From Luteibacter sp. UNCMF331Sha3.1 (GTDB lineage: Bacteria > Pseudomonadota > Gammaproteobacteria > Xanthomonadales > Rhodanobacteraceae): a stretch of 64,000 nt of DNA. Positions 51,338 to 62,354 of the stretch are shown piece after piece. Made by a program: the position numbers and the translations under genes. The stretch's first letter is position 1, and each line of letters begins with the position of its first letter. The notes below the pieces were generated by a model. That model ran no database searches, was not told where the DNA came from, and was given only the letters and a program-made list of their open reading frames with translations. The DNA lies in assembly GCF_900109915.1 (NCBI RefSeq), contig NZ_FOBU01000001.1:750764-814763 (forward strand), read 5' to 3'.

Positions 51338-52507
51338 CTATGCGAGCGCGGCAGCCAATTCAGCACGAAGGTCATCGACATTTTCGACGCCGACTGAAAG
51401 ACGAATCAGTCCATCGGAGATACCCAGTCGCTTGCGATTCGCCGCTGGGATCGACGCGTGCGTCATGATCGCAGGGTGCTCGATCAGACTCTCGACGCCA
51501 CCGAGCGACTCGGCGAGCGCGAACAGTTCGCAGCGCTCGAGTACGCGGCGCGCCTTGCGCAGGCCGCCCTTGACCTCGACGGAGATGATGCCGCCGAAAC
51601 CATCCATCTGCTTGCGCGCCAGCGCATGCTGCGGGTGCGATTTCAGGCCCGGGTAGATCACCTTTTCGACGGCCGGATGCTTCTCAAGCCAGGTAGCGAG
51701 CTCCATCGCGCCCGCACAATGGGCATTCATACGAAGGTGCAAGGTTTTCAGGCCACGCATGGCGAGGAAGGCATCGAAGGGCCCGGCGACGGCACCGATC
51801 GCGTTCTGCAGGAACGCCATCTGCTGAGCCAGGTCGTCGTTGCCCGCGACCACGATGCCGCCCACGATGTCCGAATGACCGTTGAGGTACTTAGTGGCGG
51901 AATGCAGAACGAGGTCGGCACCTAATTCGATGGGCCGCTGCAGCATGGGCGAGCAGAACGTATTGTCCACTACGAGAATCAGCCCGTGCTTCCGTGCGAA
52001 TGCCGCGATCTTCGCCAGATCGACCAACTTCAGCATGGGATTGGTGGGCGTTTCCGCCCAGATCATCCGCGTTTCCGGGCGAAGCGCCGCCTTCAGCGCA
52101 GCCGTGTCGTTGAGATCGACGAAGCTGAAATCGAGACCCGCGGACCTACGGCGGACCTTGTCGAAGAGCCGATAGCTGCCACCGTACAGGTCGTCCATCG
52201 CGATCACGTGGCTGCCGGTATCGAGCAGTTCCAGAACCGTCGCCGCCGCGGCGAGACCCGACGCGAAAGCGAAACCCGCGACGCCGCCTTCGAGATCCGC
52301 GACGCAGCGCTCGTACGCCATGCGTGTCGGGTTCTGCGTGCGGGAGTATTCGTATCCTTGATGCACGCCCGGGCTCTGCTGCACGTAAGTCGACGTAGCG
52401 TAGATGGGGGTCATGATCGCCCCAGTTGACGGATCCGGTGACTGGCCGGCGTGAATGGCGCGAGTGCCAAGACCGTAAGGAGGAGATTTCGAGGGTTTCT
52501 TGGCCAT
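51338..52507 (-). CDS. metB: Cystathionine gamma-synthase / gamma-lyase family enzyme
   Basis: A 389-residue PLP enzyme of the Cys/Met metabolism family. Lys206 in HSATKYLNGHSD binds PLP; YEYSRTQNPTRMAYE and DNTFCSP are typical. Synthase (homoserine ester + Cys) and lyase activities cannot be separated by eye. In Xanthomonas this gene is annotated metB/metC and borders the LPS locus. It shares a 211-bp gap with the divergent rmlB operon. A cystathionine beta-synthase-like gene lies 8 kb away, so cystathionine handling in either direction is supported locally. Confidence 0.92.
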   Translation of the reverse strand: MAKKPSKSPPYGLGTRAIHAGQSPDPSTGAIMTPIYATSTYVQQSPGVHQGYEYSRTQNPTRMAYERCVADLEGGVAGFAFASGLAAAATVLELLDTGSHVIAMDDLYGGSYRLFDKVRRRSAGLDFSFVDLNDTAALKAALRPETRMIWAETPTNPMLKLVDLAKIAAFARKHGLILVVDNTFCSPMLQRPIELGADLVLHSATKYLNGHSDIVGGIVVAGNDDLAQQMAFLQNAIGAVAGPFDAFLAMRGLKTLHLRMNAHCAGAMELATWLEKHPAVEKVIYPGLKSHPQHALARKQMDGFGGIISVEVKGGLRKARRVLERCELFALAESLGGVESLIEHPAIMTHASIPAANRKRLGISDGLIRLSVGVENVDDLRAELAAALA

Positions 52508-52718
52508 GGTCGTCTGACTCGGAAAGCCGGAGGGCGGCGGGACTGCGCGGCGCGCAGATGACCGCGTATGATAACCGGATTCTGGAATACAGGCCGCGTT
52601 TGGCCTATCTCCCGCCGGGTGCGTTCATGTTATTGAACGCGCCGACGGGCCGGGGCTCGGCATTGCCGGAGCATGCGAGAATACCGGCCCTGCACATGAA
52701 AGGACTATGCGTAACTCC

Positions 52719-53768
52719 ATGAAAACCTTACTAGTCACCGGCGGCGCAGGCTTCATCGGCGCCAATTTCGTCCTGCAGGCAGTCGCCGATGGCCTGACGG
52801 TTATCAATCTGGACAAGCTTACGTACGCGGGCAATATTCAGACTCTCGAGTCGATCAAGGACCATCCTTCCCATATTTTTGTGAAAGGCGATATCGGCGA
52901 CCGCGAGCTCATCTCGCGCCTCCTCGCCGAGCACCGCCCGGATGCGGTGGTCAACTTCGCCGCCGAGAGCCATGTCGACCGCTCCATCGACGGCCCCGCC
53001 GCCTTCATCGAGACGAACGTCGTCGGCACCCTGGGCCTGCTGGAAGCTACCCGCGACTACTGGAAGGGTCTGGACGAGGCCGCCGCCAAGGCGTTCCGGT
53101 TCCTGCACGTATCTACCGACGAGGTCTACGGCTCCCTGGGCGCCGAGGGCTTCTTCACCGAAACCACCCCCTACGCCCCCAATTCGCCGTACTCGGCGTC
53201 GAAGGCCGCGTCGGACCATCTCGTCCGCGCCTTCCACCACACGTACGGCCTGCCGGTCCTGACGACCAACTGCTCCAACAACTACGGGCCGTACCAGTTC
53301 CCCGAAAAGCTGATCCCACTGGTCATCCAGAAGGCGCTGGCCGGCGAAGCGCTTCCGATCTACGGCGACGGCATGAACGTCCGCGATTGGCTGTTCGTCG
53401 AAGACCACTGCACGGCGATCCGCCGTGTGCTCGAGGCCGGGCGCCTGGGCGAAACCTACAATGTCGGCGGCAATTCGGAGCGCGCCAATCTCGTCGTCGT
53501 CAAGACGATCTGCGCGATTCTCGACGAGGTCTCGCCCCTCGCCGACGGCAAGCCGCACGAGAGCCTGATCACCTTCGTCCGCGACCGCCCGGGCCACGAC
53601 CGCCGTTATGCGATCGACGCCAGCAAGCTGAAGGACGAACTGGGCTGGACGCCGGCTCACACCTTCGAATCGGGCATCCGCGCCACGGTGCAGTGGTACC
53701 TCGACAACCGCCCGTGGGTCCAGGGCATCCTCGACGGCAGCTACCAGCTGGAGCGACTCGGCGCATGA
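52719..53768 (+). CDS. rmlB: dTDP-glucose 4,6-dehydratase
   Basis: 349 residues; second step of dTDP-L-rhamnose synthesis. NAD motif [28 protein letters not shown], catalytic Tyr/Lys in [12 protein letters not shown], and STDEVYG (Thr/Asp/Glu). The ATG at 52719 matches family starts; an ATG at 52707 has AAGGA only 2 bases away. It heads rmlB-A-C-D-xanB, where every rml junction is a 4-base overlap. TATGAT at 52567-52572 in the metB-rmlB gap could be a -10. Confidence 0.95.
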   Translation: MKTLLVTGGAGFIGANFVLQAVADGLTVINLDKLTYAGNIQTLESIKDHPSHIFVKGDIGDRELISRLLAEHRPDAVVNFAAESHVDRSIDGPAAFIETNVVGTLGLLEATRDYWKGLDEAAAKAFRFLHVSTDEVYGSLGAEGFFTETTPYAPNSPYSASKAASDHLVRAFHHTYGLPVLTTNCSNNYGPYQFPEKLIPLVIQKALAGEALPIYGDGMNVRDWLFVEDHCTAIRRVLEAGRLGETYNVGGNSERANLVVVKTICAILDEVSPLADGKPHESLITFVRDRPGHDRRYAIDASKLKDELGWTPAHTFESGIRATVQWYLDNRPWVQGILDGSYQLERLGA

Positions 53769-54649
53769 CGACCAAGGGCATCATCCTCGCGGGCGGCTCG
53801 GGTACGCGTCTTTACCCGATCACGAAGGCGGTCAGCAAGCAGCTGCTGCCGGTGTACGACAAGCCCATGATCTACTACCCGCTCGCCACGCTCATGCTGG
53901 CGGGCATCCGGGACATCCTGGTCATCAACACGCCGCACGAGCAGGAACTCTTCCAGCGCCTGCTTGGTGACGGCAGCCAGTGGGGCATCAACATCACGTA
54001 CGCCGTGCAGCCCTCGCCGGATGGCCTCGCCCAGGCCTTCATCATCGGCAAGGAGTTCATCGGCAACGATCCCAGTTGTCTCGTGCTCGGCGACAACATC
54101 TTTTACGGTGTCGGCCTGACGGAACGCATGAAGCGCGCGGCCTCGCGCGAGCACGGCGCCACGGTGTTCGGCTACTTCGTCAAGGATCCCGAGCGCTACG
54201 GCGTGGCCGAATTCGACGCGGCCGGCAAGGTCATCGGCCTGGAAGAAAAGCCCACGGAGCCCAAGTCGAATTACGCCGTCACCGGTCTCTACTTCTACGA
54301 TAACCGGGCCGTCGATTTCGCCTCTGCGCTCAAGCCGTCGCCGCGCGGCGAACTCGAGATCACGGACCTCAACCGCTGCTACCTCGACGACGAGACCCTG
54401 CACCTCGAGCAGCTCGGTCGCGGCTATGCATGGCTCGATACGGGTACGCACGAGTCGCTGATGGAAGCGGGCGAATACATCCAGACCATCGAGAACCGCC
54501 AGGGCCTCAAGGTCTGCTGCCCCGAAGAAATCGCATACGTCAACAAGTGGATCGATGCCGAGCAGTTGCTGCGCCTCGCCGAGCCGCTCGCGAAGACCGG
54601 CTACGGCCAGTACCTCAAGCACCTGATCAAGCAAGGCTACGTCGGATGA
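53765..54649 (+). CDS. rmlA: Glucose-1-phosphate thymidylyltransferase
   Basis: 294 residues; first step of dTDP-L-rhamnose synthesis, making dTDP-glucose. Nucleotidyltransferase motif [13 protein letters not shown] with [12 protein letters not shown], then GDNIFYG and [23 protein letters not shown] overlaps the rmlB stop (ATGA). The length and the GDGSQWGI and DTGTHESL sites are normal, including the allosteric dTDP-rhamnose pocket region. Confidence 0.96.
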   Translation: MTTKGIILAGGSGTRLYPITKAVSKQLLPVYDKPMIYYPLATLMLAGIRDILVINTPHEQELFQRLLGDGSQWGINITYAVQPSPDGLAQAFIIGKEFIGNDPSCLVLGDNIFYGVGLTERMKRAASREHGATVFGYFVKDPERYGVAEFDAAGKVIGLEEKPTEPKSNYAVTGLYFYDNRAVDFASALKPSPRGELEITDLNRCYLDDETLHLEQLGRGYAWLDTGTHESLMEAGEYIQTIENRQGLKVCCPEEIAYVNKWIDAEQLLRLAEPLAKTGYGQYLKHLIKQGYVG

Positions 54650-55203
54650 AGTTCATCGAAACCTCCCTGCCCGGTTGCATCGTGATCGAACCCCAGGTGT
54701 TCGGCGACTCCCGCGGCTTTTTCTACGAGAGCTTCAACGACGCCAAATACAAGGAAGCGGGCATCGACCGGCATTTCGTCCAGTCGAACGTATCGCGCTC
54801 CGCGCGTGGCGTCCTGCGCGGCCTGCACTACCAGTGGCCACATCCGCAGGGTAAGCTCGTGAGCGTGCTCGAAGGCGAGGTCTACGATGTCGCCGTCGAT
54901 ATCCGTCGCGGGTCGCCCACGTTCGGCCAGTGGGCCGGCGTGATGCTCACCGCCGAGAACCATCGCCATTTCTGGATTCCGGAAGGCTTTGCCCACGGCT
55001 TCTGCGTGGTGTCGGAGTTCGCGACGTTCTCTTACCAGTGCACCGATCTCTACGACGCGAAGGCGGACGGCGGTGTTCGCTGGGACGACCCCGCCATCGG
55101 CGTCGACTGGCCGCTTTCGGATCCCCTGCTCTCCGACAAGGATGCGAAGGCGCCGCTGCTGGCCGAGATTGCGCCGGAGCGCCTGCCGGAGTACACGGCG
55201 TGA
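54646..55203 (+). CDS. rmlC: dTDP-4-dehydrorhamnose 3,5-epimerase
   Basis: A 185-residue cupin. Third step of dTDP-L-rhamnose synthesis. Landmarks are [18 protein letters not shown] with the catalytic His, [19 protein letters not shown] and [13 protein letters not shown] overlaps the rmlA stop (ATGA). Confidence 0.96.
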   Translation: MKFIETSLPGCIVIEPQVFGDSRGFFYESFNDAKYKEAGIDRHFVQSNVSRSARGVLRGLHYQWPHPQGKLVSVLEGEVYDVAVDIRRGSPTFGQWAGVMLTAENHRHFWIPEGFAHGFCVVSEFATFSYQCTDLYDAKADGGVRWDDPAIGVDWPLSDPLLSDKDAKAPLLAEIAPERLPEYTA

Positions 55204-56126
55204 AGCTTCTGCTGCTGGGGGCGAACGGTCAGCTTGGCCAGACCTTTCTGACCGAGGGCGGACTCGCTCGCCGCGGCGACCTGATCGCCGCCACCCGCAC
55301 CGGCGAACTCAACGCGCCGGGCCGAGGCGTCGTCGGGAATCTCGAGGATCTGACCGCGCTGGCATCGCTGCTGGATGCCGAGCGACCGGACATCGTCGTC
55401 AACGCAGCCGCCTATACGGCGGTGGACAAGGCGGAGTCGGACGAAGGCACGGCGTCGCGCGTCAACGGCGAGGCACTCGGGGTCATCGGGCGATGGGCCG
55501 CCAGCCATGGCGCGCTCGTCATCCACTTTTCGACGGATTACGTGTTTCCCGGCACGGCGACAGCGCCGTATGCCCCCACCGCCGCCACGGGCCCCCAGGG
55601 CGCCTACGGAAGAAGCAAGCTGGCGGGTGAAGAAGCGCTTCGAGCCAGCGGCGCGCGGCACATGATCTTCAGGACGGCATGGGTGTACTCGGCCGTCGGC
55701 AACAACTTCCTGCGCACGATGCTGCGTCTCGGCGCCGATCGCGACGAGCTGCGTGTCGTCGCCGACCAGCGTGGCACGCCGACGACCACGCGGCTCATCG
55801 TGGCCGGAACGCTGGCCGCGATCGATCGCTATGTGTCGTCCGGCGGAAACGATCCGGGCCTCCTCGGCACGTTCCACCTGACGGCATCCGGCGAGACGAC
55901 CTGGCACGGTTTCGCGGAGGCGATCTTCGCCGAAGCGGTGGCGTCGGGCGTGCTGGCCAGGGCACCGAACGTGCAGCCCATCGCGACGGCGGAGTTTCCG
56001 ACACCGGCCCGACGTCCCGCCTATTCCGTCCTGGACAACGCTTCGTTCGCCGCAACGTTCGGCCACCCGCTCGCCGACTGGCGCGTGGGATTGCAGGAGG
56101 TCGTCGGCGAGCTTGCCACCTCGTGA
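55200..56126 (+). CDS. rmlD: dTDP-4-dehydrorhamnose reductase
   Basis: 308 residues, SDR fold; final step giving dTDP-L-rhamnose. LLLGANGQLGQTF at the N-terminus, NAAAYTAVDKAESD, STDYVFPG, and the YGRSK catalytic motif. Starts with GTG at 55200 in a GTGA overlap with rmlC. xanB starts 7 bases after its stop. dTDP-rhamnose is then available for the nearby GT2 enzymes. Confidence 0.95.
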   Translation: MKLLLLGANGQLGQTFLTEGGLARRGDLIAATRTGELNAPGRGVVGNLEDLTALASLLDAERPDIVVNAAAYTAVDKAESDEGTASRVNGEALGVIGRWAASHGALVIHFSTDYVFPGTATAPYAPTAATGPQGAYGRSKLAGEEALRASGARHMIFRTAWVYSAVGNNFLRTMLRLGADRDELRVVADQRGTPTTTRLIVAGTLAAIDRYVSSGGNDPGLLGTFHLTASGETTWHGFAEAIFAEAVASGVLARAPNVQPIATAEFPTPARRPAYSVLDNASFAATFGHPLADWRVGLQEVVGELATS

Positions 56127-56133
56127 GGCAATC

Positions 56134-57552
56134 ATGCTGATCCCCCTCATCCTCAGCGGCGGTAGCGGCACGCGCCTGTGGCCGATCTCCCGGCGCAATC
56201 TGCCGAAGCAGTTCCTGTCCATCACGGGAACCGAAACCCTCTTCCAGCAGACGGTCCGTCGCGCGCAGTCGCTGCCCGACACCGCGTCGCCGGTCGTGGT
56301 GGCGAGCGACGATCATCGTTTCCTCGCCGCCGAGCAGCTGCAGGAGCTGGGCATCACCGACGCCAGCATCCTGCTGGAGCCGGTCGCCCGCAACACCGCC
56401 CCCGCGATCGCGGTCGGCGCGCTGCAAGCCCTGCGACGCGATCCCGAGGCGCTCATCCTCGTATTGCCTGCCGATCATCTGATCGGCGACAACGCCGCGT
56501 TCGCCGAGGTCGTCGCCCGCGCGCGCCCTCTCGCGGAACAGGACTGGCTGGTAACGTTCGGCATCCGTCCGGATCGCGCCGAAACAGGCTTCGGATACAT
56601 CCGGCGCGGGGATGCCCTCGGCGTCGAGCGAACCACGTTCCGCGTCAGCCAGTTCGTGGAGAAACCGAAACACGACGTGGCCGAAAAATACGTCGCCAGC
56701 GGCGAGTACGACTGGAACTCGGGCATGTTCCTGTTCCGTGCGTCCCGTTATCTGGACGAGCTCGGGCTGCACGCCCCGGCCATGCTGGACGCCGCGCGGT
56801 CCGCGTTCGCCACGGCCGACACCGATCTCGATTTCATCCGGCTCGACGCGGAAGCGTTCGCCAAGGCGCCCAACGACTCCATCGACTACGCCGTGATGGA
56901 GAAGACGGCCCATGCGGCCGTGGTTCCCGTTGCCTGCGAATGGAGCGACATCGGCTCCTGGGACGCGTTGTGGATGGCCGCGGACAAGGATGCCGACGGC
57001 AACCGGCTGGAAGGCGATGTGATCGCGATGGACACGCGCAACTCGCTCGTCCGTTCGCACGACCGCCATCTGGTGGCAACCATCGGCCTCGACGATATCG
57101 TGGTGGTGACCACGCCGGACGCCACACTGGTGGCACGGCGCGATGCATCGCAGGACGTGAAGAAGATCGTCGACCAGCTGAAGACCGCGGGCCGTACCGA
57201 GCACGACCTGCATCGCGTCGTACGACGGCCGTGGGGTAGTTACGATTCGCTGGAGTCGGGGGATCGGTTCCAGGTCAAGCGCATCGTCGTGAAGCCAGGC
57301 GCATCGCTCAGCCTGCAGATGCACCACCACCGCGCCGAGCACTGGATCGTCGTGAAGGGCGTGGCGGAAGTCACCTGCGACGACAAGGTCTTCCTGCTCG
57401 CCGAAAACCAGAGCACCTACCTGCCACTCGGCAGCCGCCATCGCCTGCGCAACCCGGGCAAGATGCCGCTCGAACTGATCGAGGTCCAGTCAGGGAGCTA
57501 TCTCGGCGAAGACGACATCGTTCGCTTCGACGACGTGTACGGTCGGGCGTGA
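56134..57552 (+). CDS. xanB: Mannose-6-phosphate isomerase / mannose-1-phosphate guanylyltransferase (bifunctional)
   Basis: 472 residues. N-terminal nucleotidyltransferase (LSGGSGTRLWPISR, LPADHLIGD, EKPKHDVAEKYVASGEYDWNSGMF-like segment) and C-terminal type II phosphomannose-isomerase cupin (RPWGSYDSLESGDRFQVKRI, LSLQMHHHRAEHW). It converts fructose-6-P to GDP-mannose with XanA acting between the two steps. GAGG is 6 bases before the ATG. Last gene of the rml operon, followed by a terminator shared with xanA. Confidence 0.96.
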   Translation: MLIPLILSGGSGTRLWPISRRNLPKQFLSITGTETLFQQTVRRAQSLPDTASPVVVASDDHRFLAAEQLQELGITDASILLEPVARNTAPAIAVGALQALRRDPEALILVLPADHLIGDNAAFAEVVARARPLAEQDWLVTFGIRPDRAETGFGYIRRGDALGVERTTFRVSQFVEKPKHDVAEKYVASGEYDWNSGMFLFRASRYLDELGLHAPAMLDAARSAFATADTDLDFIRLDAEAFAKAPNDSIDYAVMEKTAHAAVVPVACEWSDIGSWDALWMAADKDADGNRLEGDVIAMDTRNSLVRSHDRHLVATIGLDDIVVVTTPDATLVARRDASQDVKKIVDQLKTAGRTEHDLHRVVRRPWGSYDSLESGDRFQVKRIVVKPGASLSLQMHHHRAEHWIVVKGVAEVTCDDKVFLLAENQSTYLPLGSRHRLRNPGKMPLELIEVQSGSYLGEDDIVRFDDVYGRA

Positions 57553-57555
57553 GAA

Positions 57556-57580
57556 GAGAGGGCCCACCGGGCCCTTTTCT
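57556..57580. terminator. Bidirectional Rho-independent terminator
   Basis: A 7-bp stem (agggccc at 57559-57565 with gggccct at 57569-57575) and a 3-nt loop are followed by TTTTCTT on the plus strand and an A/G-rich left flank giving CTCTTCTC on the minus strand. Between convergent xanB and xanA. Confidence 0.8.
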
Positions 57581-58924
57581 TCAACCGACGATCAGCGCCG
57601 ACAGCTCGGCGGTCATCTCTGACATGAGTGCGGCATCGTCTCGCGCTTCGACGTTGAGCCGCAACAGCGGCTCCGTGTTGGACGAACGCAGGTTGAAGCG
57701 CCAGCTGCCGAAATCCGCACTGACGCCGTCGACGTGATCCAGCACGGGACGCTGCGGCGCGTACCGCGCCATAACGCGAGCGACCGTCGAGGGGGCGTCG
57801 TCCACGACGAAGTTGATTTCGCCGCTGCACGGATAGGCGGCCATGCGCTCGGCGAGCATATCGGCAAGCGTCTTTTCGCCCGTCGACAGACGTTCCGCCA
57901 CGAGTAGCCACGGAATCATTCCGGAGTCGCAATAAGCGAAGTCGCGGAAATAGTGGTGCGCGCTCATCTCGCCGCCATACATGGCGTCCTCGGCGCGCAT
58001 GCGCTCCTTGATGAAGGCGTGCCCGGTCTTGCTCTCGACGGGGATGCCGCCGGCAGCCGTCACCATGTCGATCGTGTTCCACGTCAGGCGGGGGTCGTGG
58101 ACGATCTTCGCGCCAGGATGCTTTTCCAGCAGCTGCGCCGCGAGTAATCCGACGATGTAATACCCCTCGATGAAGTCCCCCGCGGCATCGAACAGGAAAC
58201 ACCGGTCGAAGTCGCCGTCCCACGCGATGCCGAAATCCGCGCGATGCTCGCGCACGGCATGCGCGGTCGCTTCGCGGTTCTCCGGAAGCAGAGGATTGGG
58301 AATGCCGTTGGGGAAAGTTCCATCCGGCTCGTGATTGACGCGGACGAACTCGAACGGCAGGTGCGCGTCGAGCAGATCGACGATGGCCCCTGCCCCACCG
58401 TTTCCCGCGTTGACGACGATCTTCAGCGGCCGAAGCGCGCTCGTGTCGATGTAACCGAGAAGGTGATCGACGTAGGCGGACTTGTCATGGTCATGCACGA
58501 CGTGTCCGCGCTTCGATACGGGATCGCCGAAGGCGTTTTCTTCCACCATCCGCTCGATGTCCCGCAGACCGGTATCGCCGCTGATCGGCCTCGCACCTTC
58601 GCGCACCAGCTTCATGCCGTTGTAATCGATCGGATTGTGGCTGGCCGTCACCATGATCCCGCCGGCGACGCCACGGTGGAACGTCTGGAAGTAGACCTCC
58701 TCCGTGCCGCACAGACCGATGTCGATCGCGTCGCGACCTTCGTCGTTCAGGCCACGCGCGATCGCCGCTGCGAACGCCGGGCTGTCGCGGCGAATGTCGA
58801 AACCAACGACGACTGCGCCCGGACCAACGGTACGGGCGAACGCACGGCCGAGTCGGTACGCCATACTCTCGTCGAGCTCATCCGGGACACGGCCGCGAAT
58901 GTCATAGGCCTTGAAGCATTTCAT
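57581..58924 (-). CDS. xanA: Phosphomannomutase / phosphoglucomutase
   Basis: A 447-residue alpha-D-phosphohexomutase. [10 protein letters not shown] at the N-terminus, phosphoserine Ser95 in TASHNP, metal-binding DGDFDRC, sugar-binding [10 protein letters not shown], and the phosphate-binding [13 protein letters not shown] close. It supplies Man-1-P and Glc-1-P for GDP-mannose and dTDP-rhamnose. Its upstream neighbour glmS ends 11 bases before its start, so xanA is probably transcribed with glmS. Confidence 0.95.
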   Translation of the reverse strand: MKCFKAYDIRGRVPDELDESMAYRLGRAFARTVGPGAVVVGFDIRRDSPAFAAAIARGLNDEGRDAIDIGLCGTEEVYFQTFHRGVAGGIMVTASHNPIDYNGMKLVREGARPISGDTGLRDIERMVEENAFGDPVSKRGHVVHDHDKSAYVDHLLGYIDTSALRPLKIVVNAGNGGAGAIVDLLDAHLPFEFVRVNHEPDGTFPNGIPNPLLPENREATAHAVREHRADFGIAWDGDFDRCFLFDAAGDFIEGYYIVGLLAAQLLEKHPGAKIVHDPRLTWNTIDMVTAAGGIPVESKTGHAFIKERMRAEDAMYGGEMSAHHYFRDFAYCDSGMIPWLLVAERLSTGEKTLADMLAERMAAYPCSGEINFVVDDAPSTVARVMARYAPQRPVLDHVDGVSADFGSWRFNLRSSNTEPLLRLNVEARDDAALMSEMTAELSALIVG

Positions 58925-58934
58925 CGAACGTTCG

Positions 58935-60764
58935 TCACTCGACTGTCACCGACTTCGCCAGGTTTCGCGGCTGATCCACATCGGTGCCGCGCAACACCGC
59001 CACGTGATAAGCAAGCAACTGCATCGGTACCGTAAATACGGCCGGTGCGATCAGATCGCCACCGCCATCCACGTAGATCGTCGCCAGACGCTCGGTATCC
59101 GCCTCGATGTCCACACGTTCGTCGGCGAACACGATCAGCTCGCCACCACGCGCCCGCACCTCCTGCAGGTTCGACTTCAGCTTGTCGAGCAACGGCCCGT
59201 TCGGCGCCACCGCGACAATCGGCATGTTCTCGTCGACCAGCGCGAGCGGGCCATGCTTGAGCTCGCCGGCCGGGTACGCTTCGGCATGGATGTACGAGAT
59301 TTCCTTGAGCTTGAGCGAGCCTTCGAGCGCGACCGGGAACTGGGCGCCGCGACCGAGGAAGAGCGCGTGCTGCTTGTTGATGAAGTGGTCGGCGATCTTC
59401 ACGATCTCCGGCTCGCTCTTCAGCGCGTTCTCGATATAGCGCGGCAGCGACTGGAGCTCCTTGCAGTGTTCCAGGTAGCGGGCGTCATCGAGACCGCGGC
59501 GACGGCCGAGATCGAGTGCCAGCAGCGCGAACGCGGCGAGCTGCGTGGTGAAGGCCTTGGTCGAGGCCACACCGATCTCCGGGCCCGCGCGCGTCATCAG
59601 GCGCAGGTCGGACTCGCGCACGACCGACGACTCGGGCACGTTGCAGATCGCGAAGGTCGCCAAGTAACCGCGACGGCGCGACTCGCGCATGGCGGCGAGC
59701 GTGTCGGCGGTTTCGCCGGACTGCGACACCGCGACGAAAAGCGTGTTCTCCGGTACCACCACGTCGCGGTAGCGATACTCGCTCGCGACCTCGACCACGA
59801 CGGGAATACGCGCGAGTTCCTCGATCCAGTACTTCGCCACCATACCGGCGTGGTAGCTGGTGCCGCATGCCACGATGTGGATGGCGCGGGTCTTGTCGAG
59901 GATCGGATCGGCGTCGATGCCGAAAATGTTCGGCAACACGCCGTGCGGGCCGATACGGCCCTCGAGCGTGTCGGCGACGGCGCGCGGCTGCTCGAAGATT
60001 TCCTTCTGCATGTAATGCCGATACTCGCCGCGCTCGACGGAGTCGGCGCTGATCTCGCTCTCGTGCGCCGTGCGGTCGACGGGCTTGCCGTCGAGGCCGA
60101 ACACGGCCACGGTGTCGCGGGTGATCTCGACGACGTCGTCTTCTTCCAGGTACATCATCCGGTTGGTGACCTTGATGAGCGCCTGTGCGTCGGACCCGAG
60201 GAAGTGCTCGCCGATGCCGATGCCGACCAGCAGCGGGCAGCCGCGACGGGCGCCGACGATGCGTTCCGGCTCGTCGAGGCTCATCACCGCGATGGCGTAG
60301 GCGCCTTCGAGCTCACGCACCGCGGCCGTCACCGCTTCACGCAACCCCTTGCCTGCCTGCACGTGTTCGTCGATCACCGCACCCATCACCTCGGTGTCGG
60401 TTTCCGAATGGAACTCGCGACCCTTGGCCTTCAGCGATTCGCGCAGCGACGCGTAGTTCTCGATGATGCCGTTGTGCACGATCGCGATGCGGCCCTGCAC
60501 GTGCGGGTGGGCATTCTTTTCGCTGGGGACACCATGCGTGGCCCAGCGGGTGTGCGCGATGCCCGTGCCGCCCGGCACCGGGTCGGCGTCGTAGATCGCT
60601 TCCATCTCGCGCACCTTGCCCTTCGCGCGAACACGTCGGATCTCGCCGCCATCCGCGATGGCCATGCCAGCGGAATCGTAGCCACGGTATTCGAGCGCCT
60701 TGAGTCCGGCGATGAGGATGGGCGCGATATCACGCTGCGCGACAGCGGCGACGATTCCACACAT
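58935..60764 (-). CDS. glmS: Glutamine--fructose-6-phosphate aminotransferase
   Basis: 609 residues; makes glucosamine-6-phosphate, the first step to UDP-GlcNAc for peptidoglycan and [15 protein letters not shown] gives the N-terminal nucleophile Cys after Met removal; HTRWATHG and NGIIENY are in the glutaminase. SIS domains have ACGTSYHAG and SQSGETADT, and [13 protein letters not shown] ends it as usual. GGGGAAG precedes the ATG at 60764. I see no glmS ribozyme in the leader. The gap to cbs is 17 bases, so cbs-glmS-xanA may form one transcript. Confidence 0.97.
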   Translation of the reverse strand: MCGIVAAVAQRDIAPILIAGLKALEYRGYDSAGMAIADGGEIRRVRAKGKVREMEAIYDADPVPGGTGIAHTRWATHGVPSEKNAHPHVQGRIAIVHNGIIENYASLRESLKAKGREFHSETDTEVMGAVIDEHVQAGKGLREAVTAAVRELEGAYAIAVMSLDEPERIVGARRGCPLLVGIGIGEHFLGSDAQALIKVTNRMMYLEEDDVVEITRDTVAVFGLDGKPVDRTAHESEISADSVERGEYRHYMQKEIFEQPRAVADTLEGRIGPHGVLPNIFGIDADPILDKTRAIHIVACGTSYHAGMVAKYWIEELARIPVVVEVASEYRYRDVVVPENTLFVAVSQSGETADTLAAMRESRRRGYLATFAICNVPESSVVRESDLRLMTRAGPEIGVASTKAFTTQLAAFALLALDLGRRRGLDDARYLEHCKELQSLPRYIENALKSEPEIVKIADHFINKQHALFLGRGAQFPVALEGSLKLKEISYIHAEAYPAGELKHGPLALVDENMPIVAVAPNGPLLDKLKSNLQEVRARGGELIVFADERVDIEADTERLATIYVDGGGDLIAPAVFTVPMQLLAYHVAVLRGTDVDQPRNLAKSVTVE

Positions 60765-60781
60765 GATGCTTCCCCCGTTCC

Positions 60782-62152
60782 TTAGTTGACTTTGCGACGC
60801 AGGTAATTGAGCAGGTCGATACGCGTGATGAGGCCGAGGAACTGCTCGCCGTCGACGACGATGGCGACGTGACCCTTGTCGAACACCCGCATCAGGTCCT
60901 CGATCGACGACCTCACCTGGAGCATTTCCGGCGAGGCGATCATGGCGGTGGCGACGAGATCGCGAAACTTCCTTTCGTCCGCATGCACGTGCAACAGCAC
61001 GTCGGATTCGTCGAGGATGCCGACGATGCGATCGCCCTCCATCACCGGAAGCTGCGAGACGTCGTACAGTTTCATGCGGTTGTACGCGGTGATCAGCAGA
61101 TCGTCGGGCTTGATCACGACCGTGTCGCGGCGCGCGTACGGGCGCAGGATCAGGTCGCGCAGGTCCCCGTGCTGCTCGCGATCGAGGAAGCCGTTGTCGA
61201 GCATCCAGTAGTCGTTGTACATCTTCGACAGGTACTTGTTGCCCGTGTCGCACACGAGCGTGACGACGCGCTTGGGCGTCGTCTGTTCGCGGCAGTACTT
61301 CAGCGCGGCCGTGAGCAGCGTGCCGGTGGACGAGCCGCCGAGGATGCCTTCCTTCGCCAGCAGTTCGCGCGCGGCGAGGAAGCTCTCCTTGTCGGAAACC
61401 GCGTAGGCTTTCTCCACCATAGAGAAGTCGCTGATCGACGGGAGGAAATCCTCGCCGATGCCTTCGACCATCCAGCTACCGGACTTCTCCGACAACGTGC
61501 CCTCATTGATGTACTCGGCGAGGATGGAGCCGACCGGGTCGGCCAGCACGATCTTCGTCTCCGGCGAGTGCTCGCGCAGATACGCCGTAAGGCCGCTCAT
61601 CGTGCCCGACGAGCCGCAGCCCACGACGATGGCGTCGACCTTGCCGTCGAGCTGTTCGAGGATCTCGGGACCGGTCGTCTGCACGTGCGCGGCCGGGTTG
61701 TCGGGGTTGCCGAACTGGTTGATAAAGTAAGCACCCGGCGTCTCGCGCGCGATGCGCTCGGCCATGTCCTGGTAGTACTCGGGGTGACCCTTGGCGACGT
61801 CGGAACGCGTGAGCACCACTTCGGCACCCATGGCCTTCAGGTTGAAGATCTTCTCGCGACTCATCTTGTCGGGCACGACCAGCACGAGGCGATAGCCCTT
61901 CTGCTGCGCGACGAGCGCCAGGCCCAGGCCCGTATTGCCGGCGGTACCTTCGACCAGGGTGTCGCCCGGCTTGATCTTCCCGGCGCGCTCGGCGCCCTCG
62001 ATCATCGACATGCCGATGCGGTCCTTGACGGAACCGCCCGGATTGGCGCTCTCGAGCTTCAGGAACAGTTCGCAACAGCCTGTATCCAGGTGCTGGGCAC
62101 GCACCATCGGGGTGCGGCCGATCAGTTCGAGGACGCTGTCATGAACACTCAT
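60782..62152 (-). CDS. Cystathionine beta-synthase-like enzyme with CBS-domain pair
   Basis: 456 residues. PLP-dependent cysteine synthase/cystathionine beta-synthase fold (1-320): LIGRTPMVRAQHL, PLP Lys43 in NPGGSVKDRIG, EGTAGNTGLGLA, and GCGSSGTMSGL for phosphate binding. Two CBS domains follow (about 335-395 and 398-455), which in human CBS sense SAM. With MetB nearby it should allow reverse transsulfuration. ATG at 62152 has GGAG 5 bases upstream. Distinguishing it from a CysK-type enzyme depends on the CBS pair. Confidence 0.93.
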   Translation of the reverse strand: MSVHDSVLELIGRTPMVRAQHLDTGCCELFLKLESANPGGSVKDRIGMSMIEGAERAGKIKPGDTLVEGTAGNTGLGLALVAQQKGYRLVLVVPDKMSREKIFNLKAMGAEVVLTRSDVAKGHPEYYQDMAERIARETPGAYFINQFGNPDNPAAHVQTTGPEILEQLDGKVDAIVVGCGSSGTMSGLTAYLREHSPETKIVLADPVGSILAEYINEGTLSEKSGSWMVEGIGEDFLPSISDFSMVEKAYAVSDKESFLAARELLAKEGILGGSSTGTLLTAALKYCREQTTPKRVVTLVCDTGNKYLSKMYNDYWMLDNGFLDREQHGDLRDLILRPYARRDTVVIKPDDLLITAYNRMKLYDVSQLPVMEGDRIVGILDESDVLLHVHADERKFRDLVATAMIASPEMLQVRSSIEDLMRVFDKGHVAIVVDGEQFLGLITRIDLLNYLRRKVN

Positions 62153-62305
62153 TGGAACTCCGTGATTTGATCCGGCGCGGCCCCTTCGACCGCCGCCTGT
62201 TGGGCCGACATGATAATGGGTGCGGCGCTGAACCGATGCCCGGCCTCTCGGCCGAAGCAAAACGATGTATGGGAGACCGCCTCCCGGCCCGCGGGTTCCC
62301 TCATG

Positions 62306-62330
62306 AAAACGGGCGCCCTGGGGCGCCCGT
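62306..62330 (-). terminator. Rho-independent terminator
   Basis: A 9-bp stem (acgggcgcc at 62309-62317 with ggcgcccgt at 62322-62330) and a 4-nt loop, with TTTT following on the minus strand, closes the small-protein gene 24 bases after its stop. Confidence 0.85.
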
Positions 62331-62354
62331 CGGTTCATGGTCAAGGGAGCTGGA

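Noticed and set aside
60765-60781. glmS ribozyme upstream of glmS
   Set aside because: Only 17 bases separate cbs and glmS; there is no room for the ribozyme, which is in any case typical of Firmicutes.
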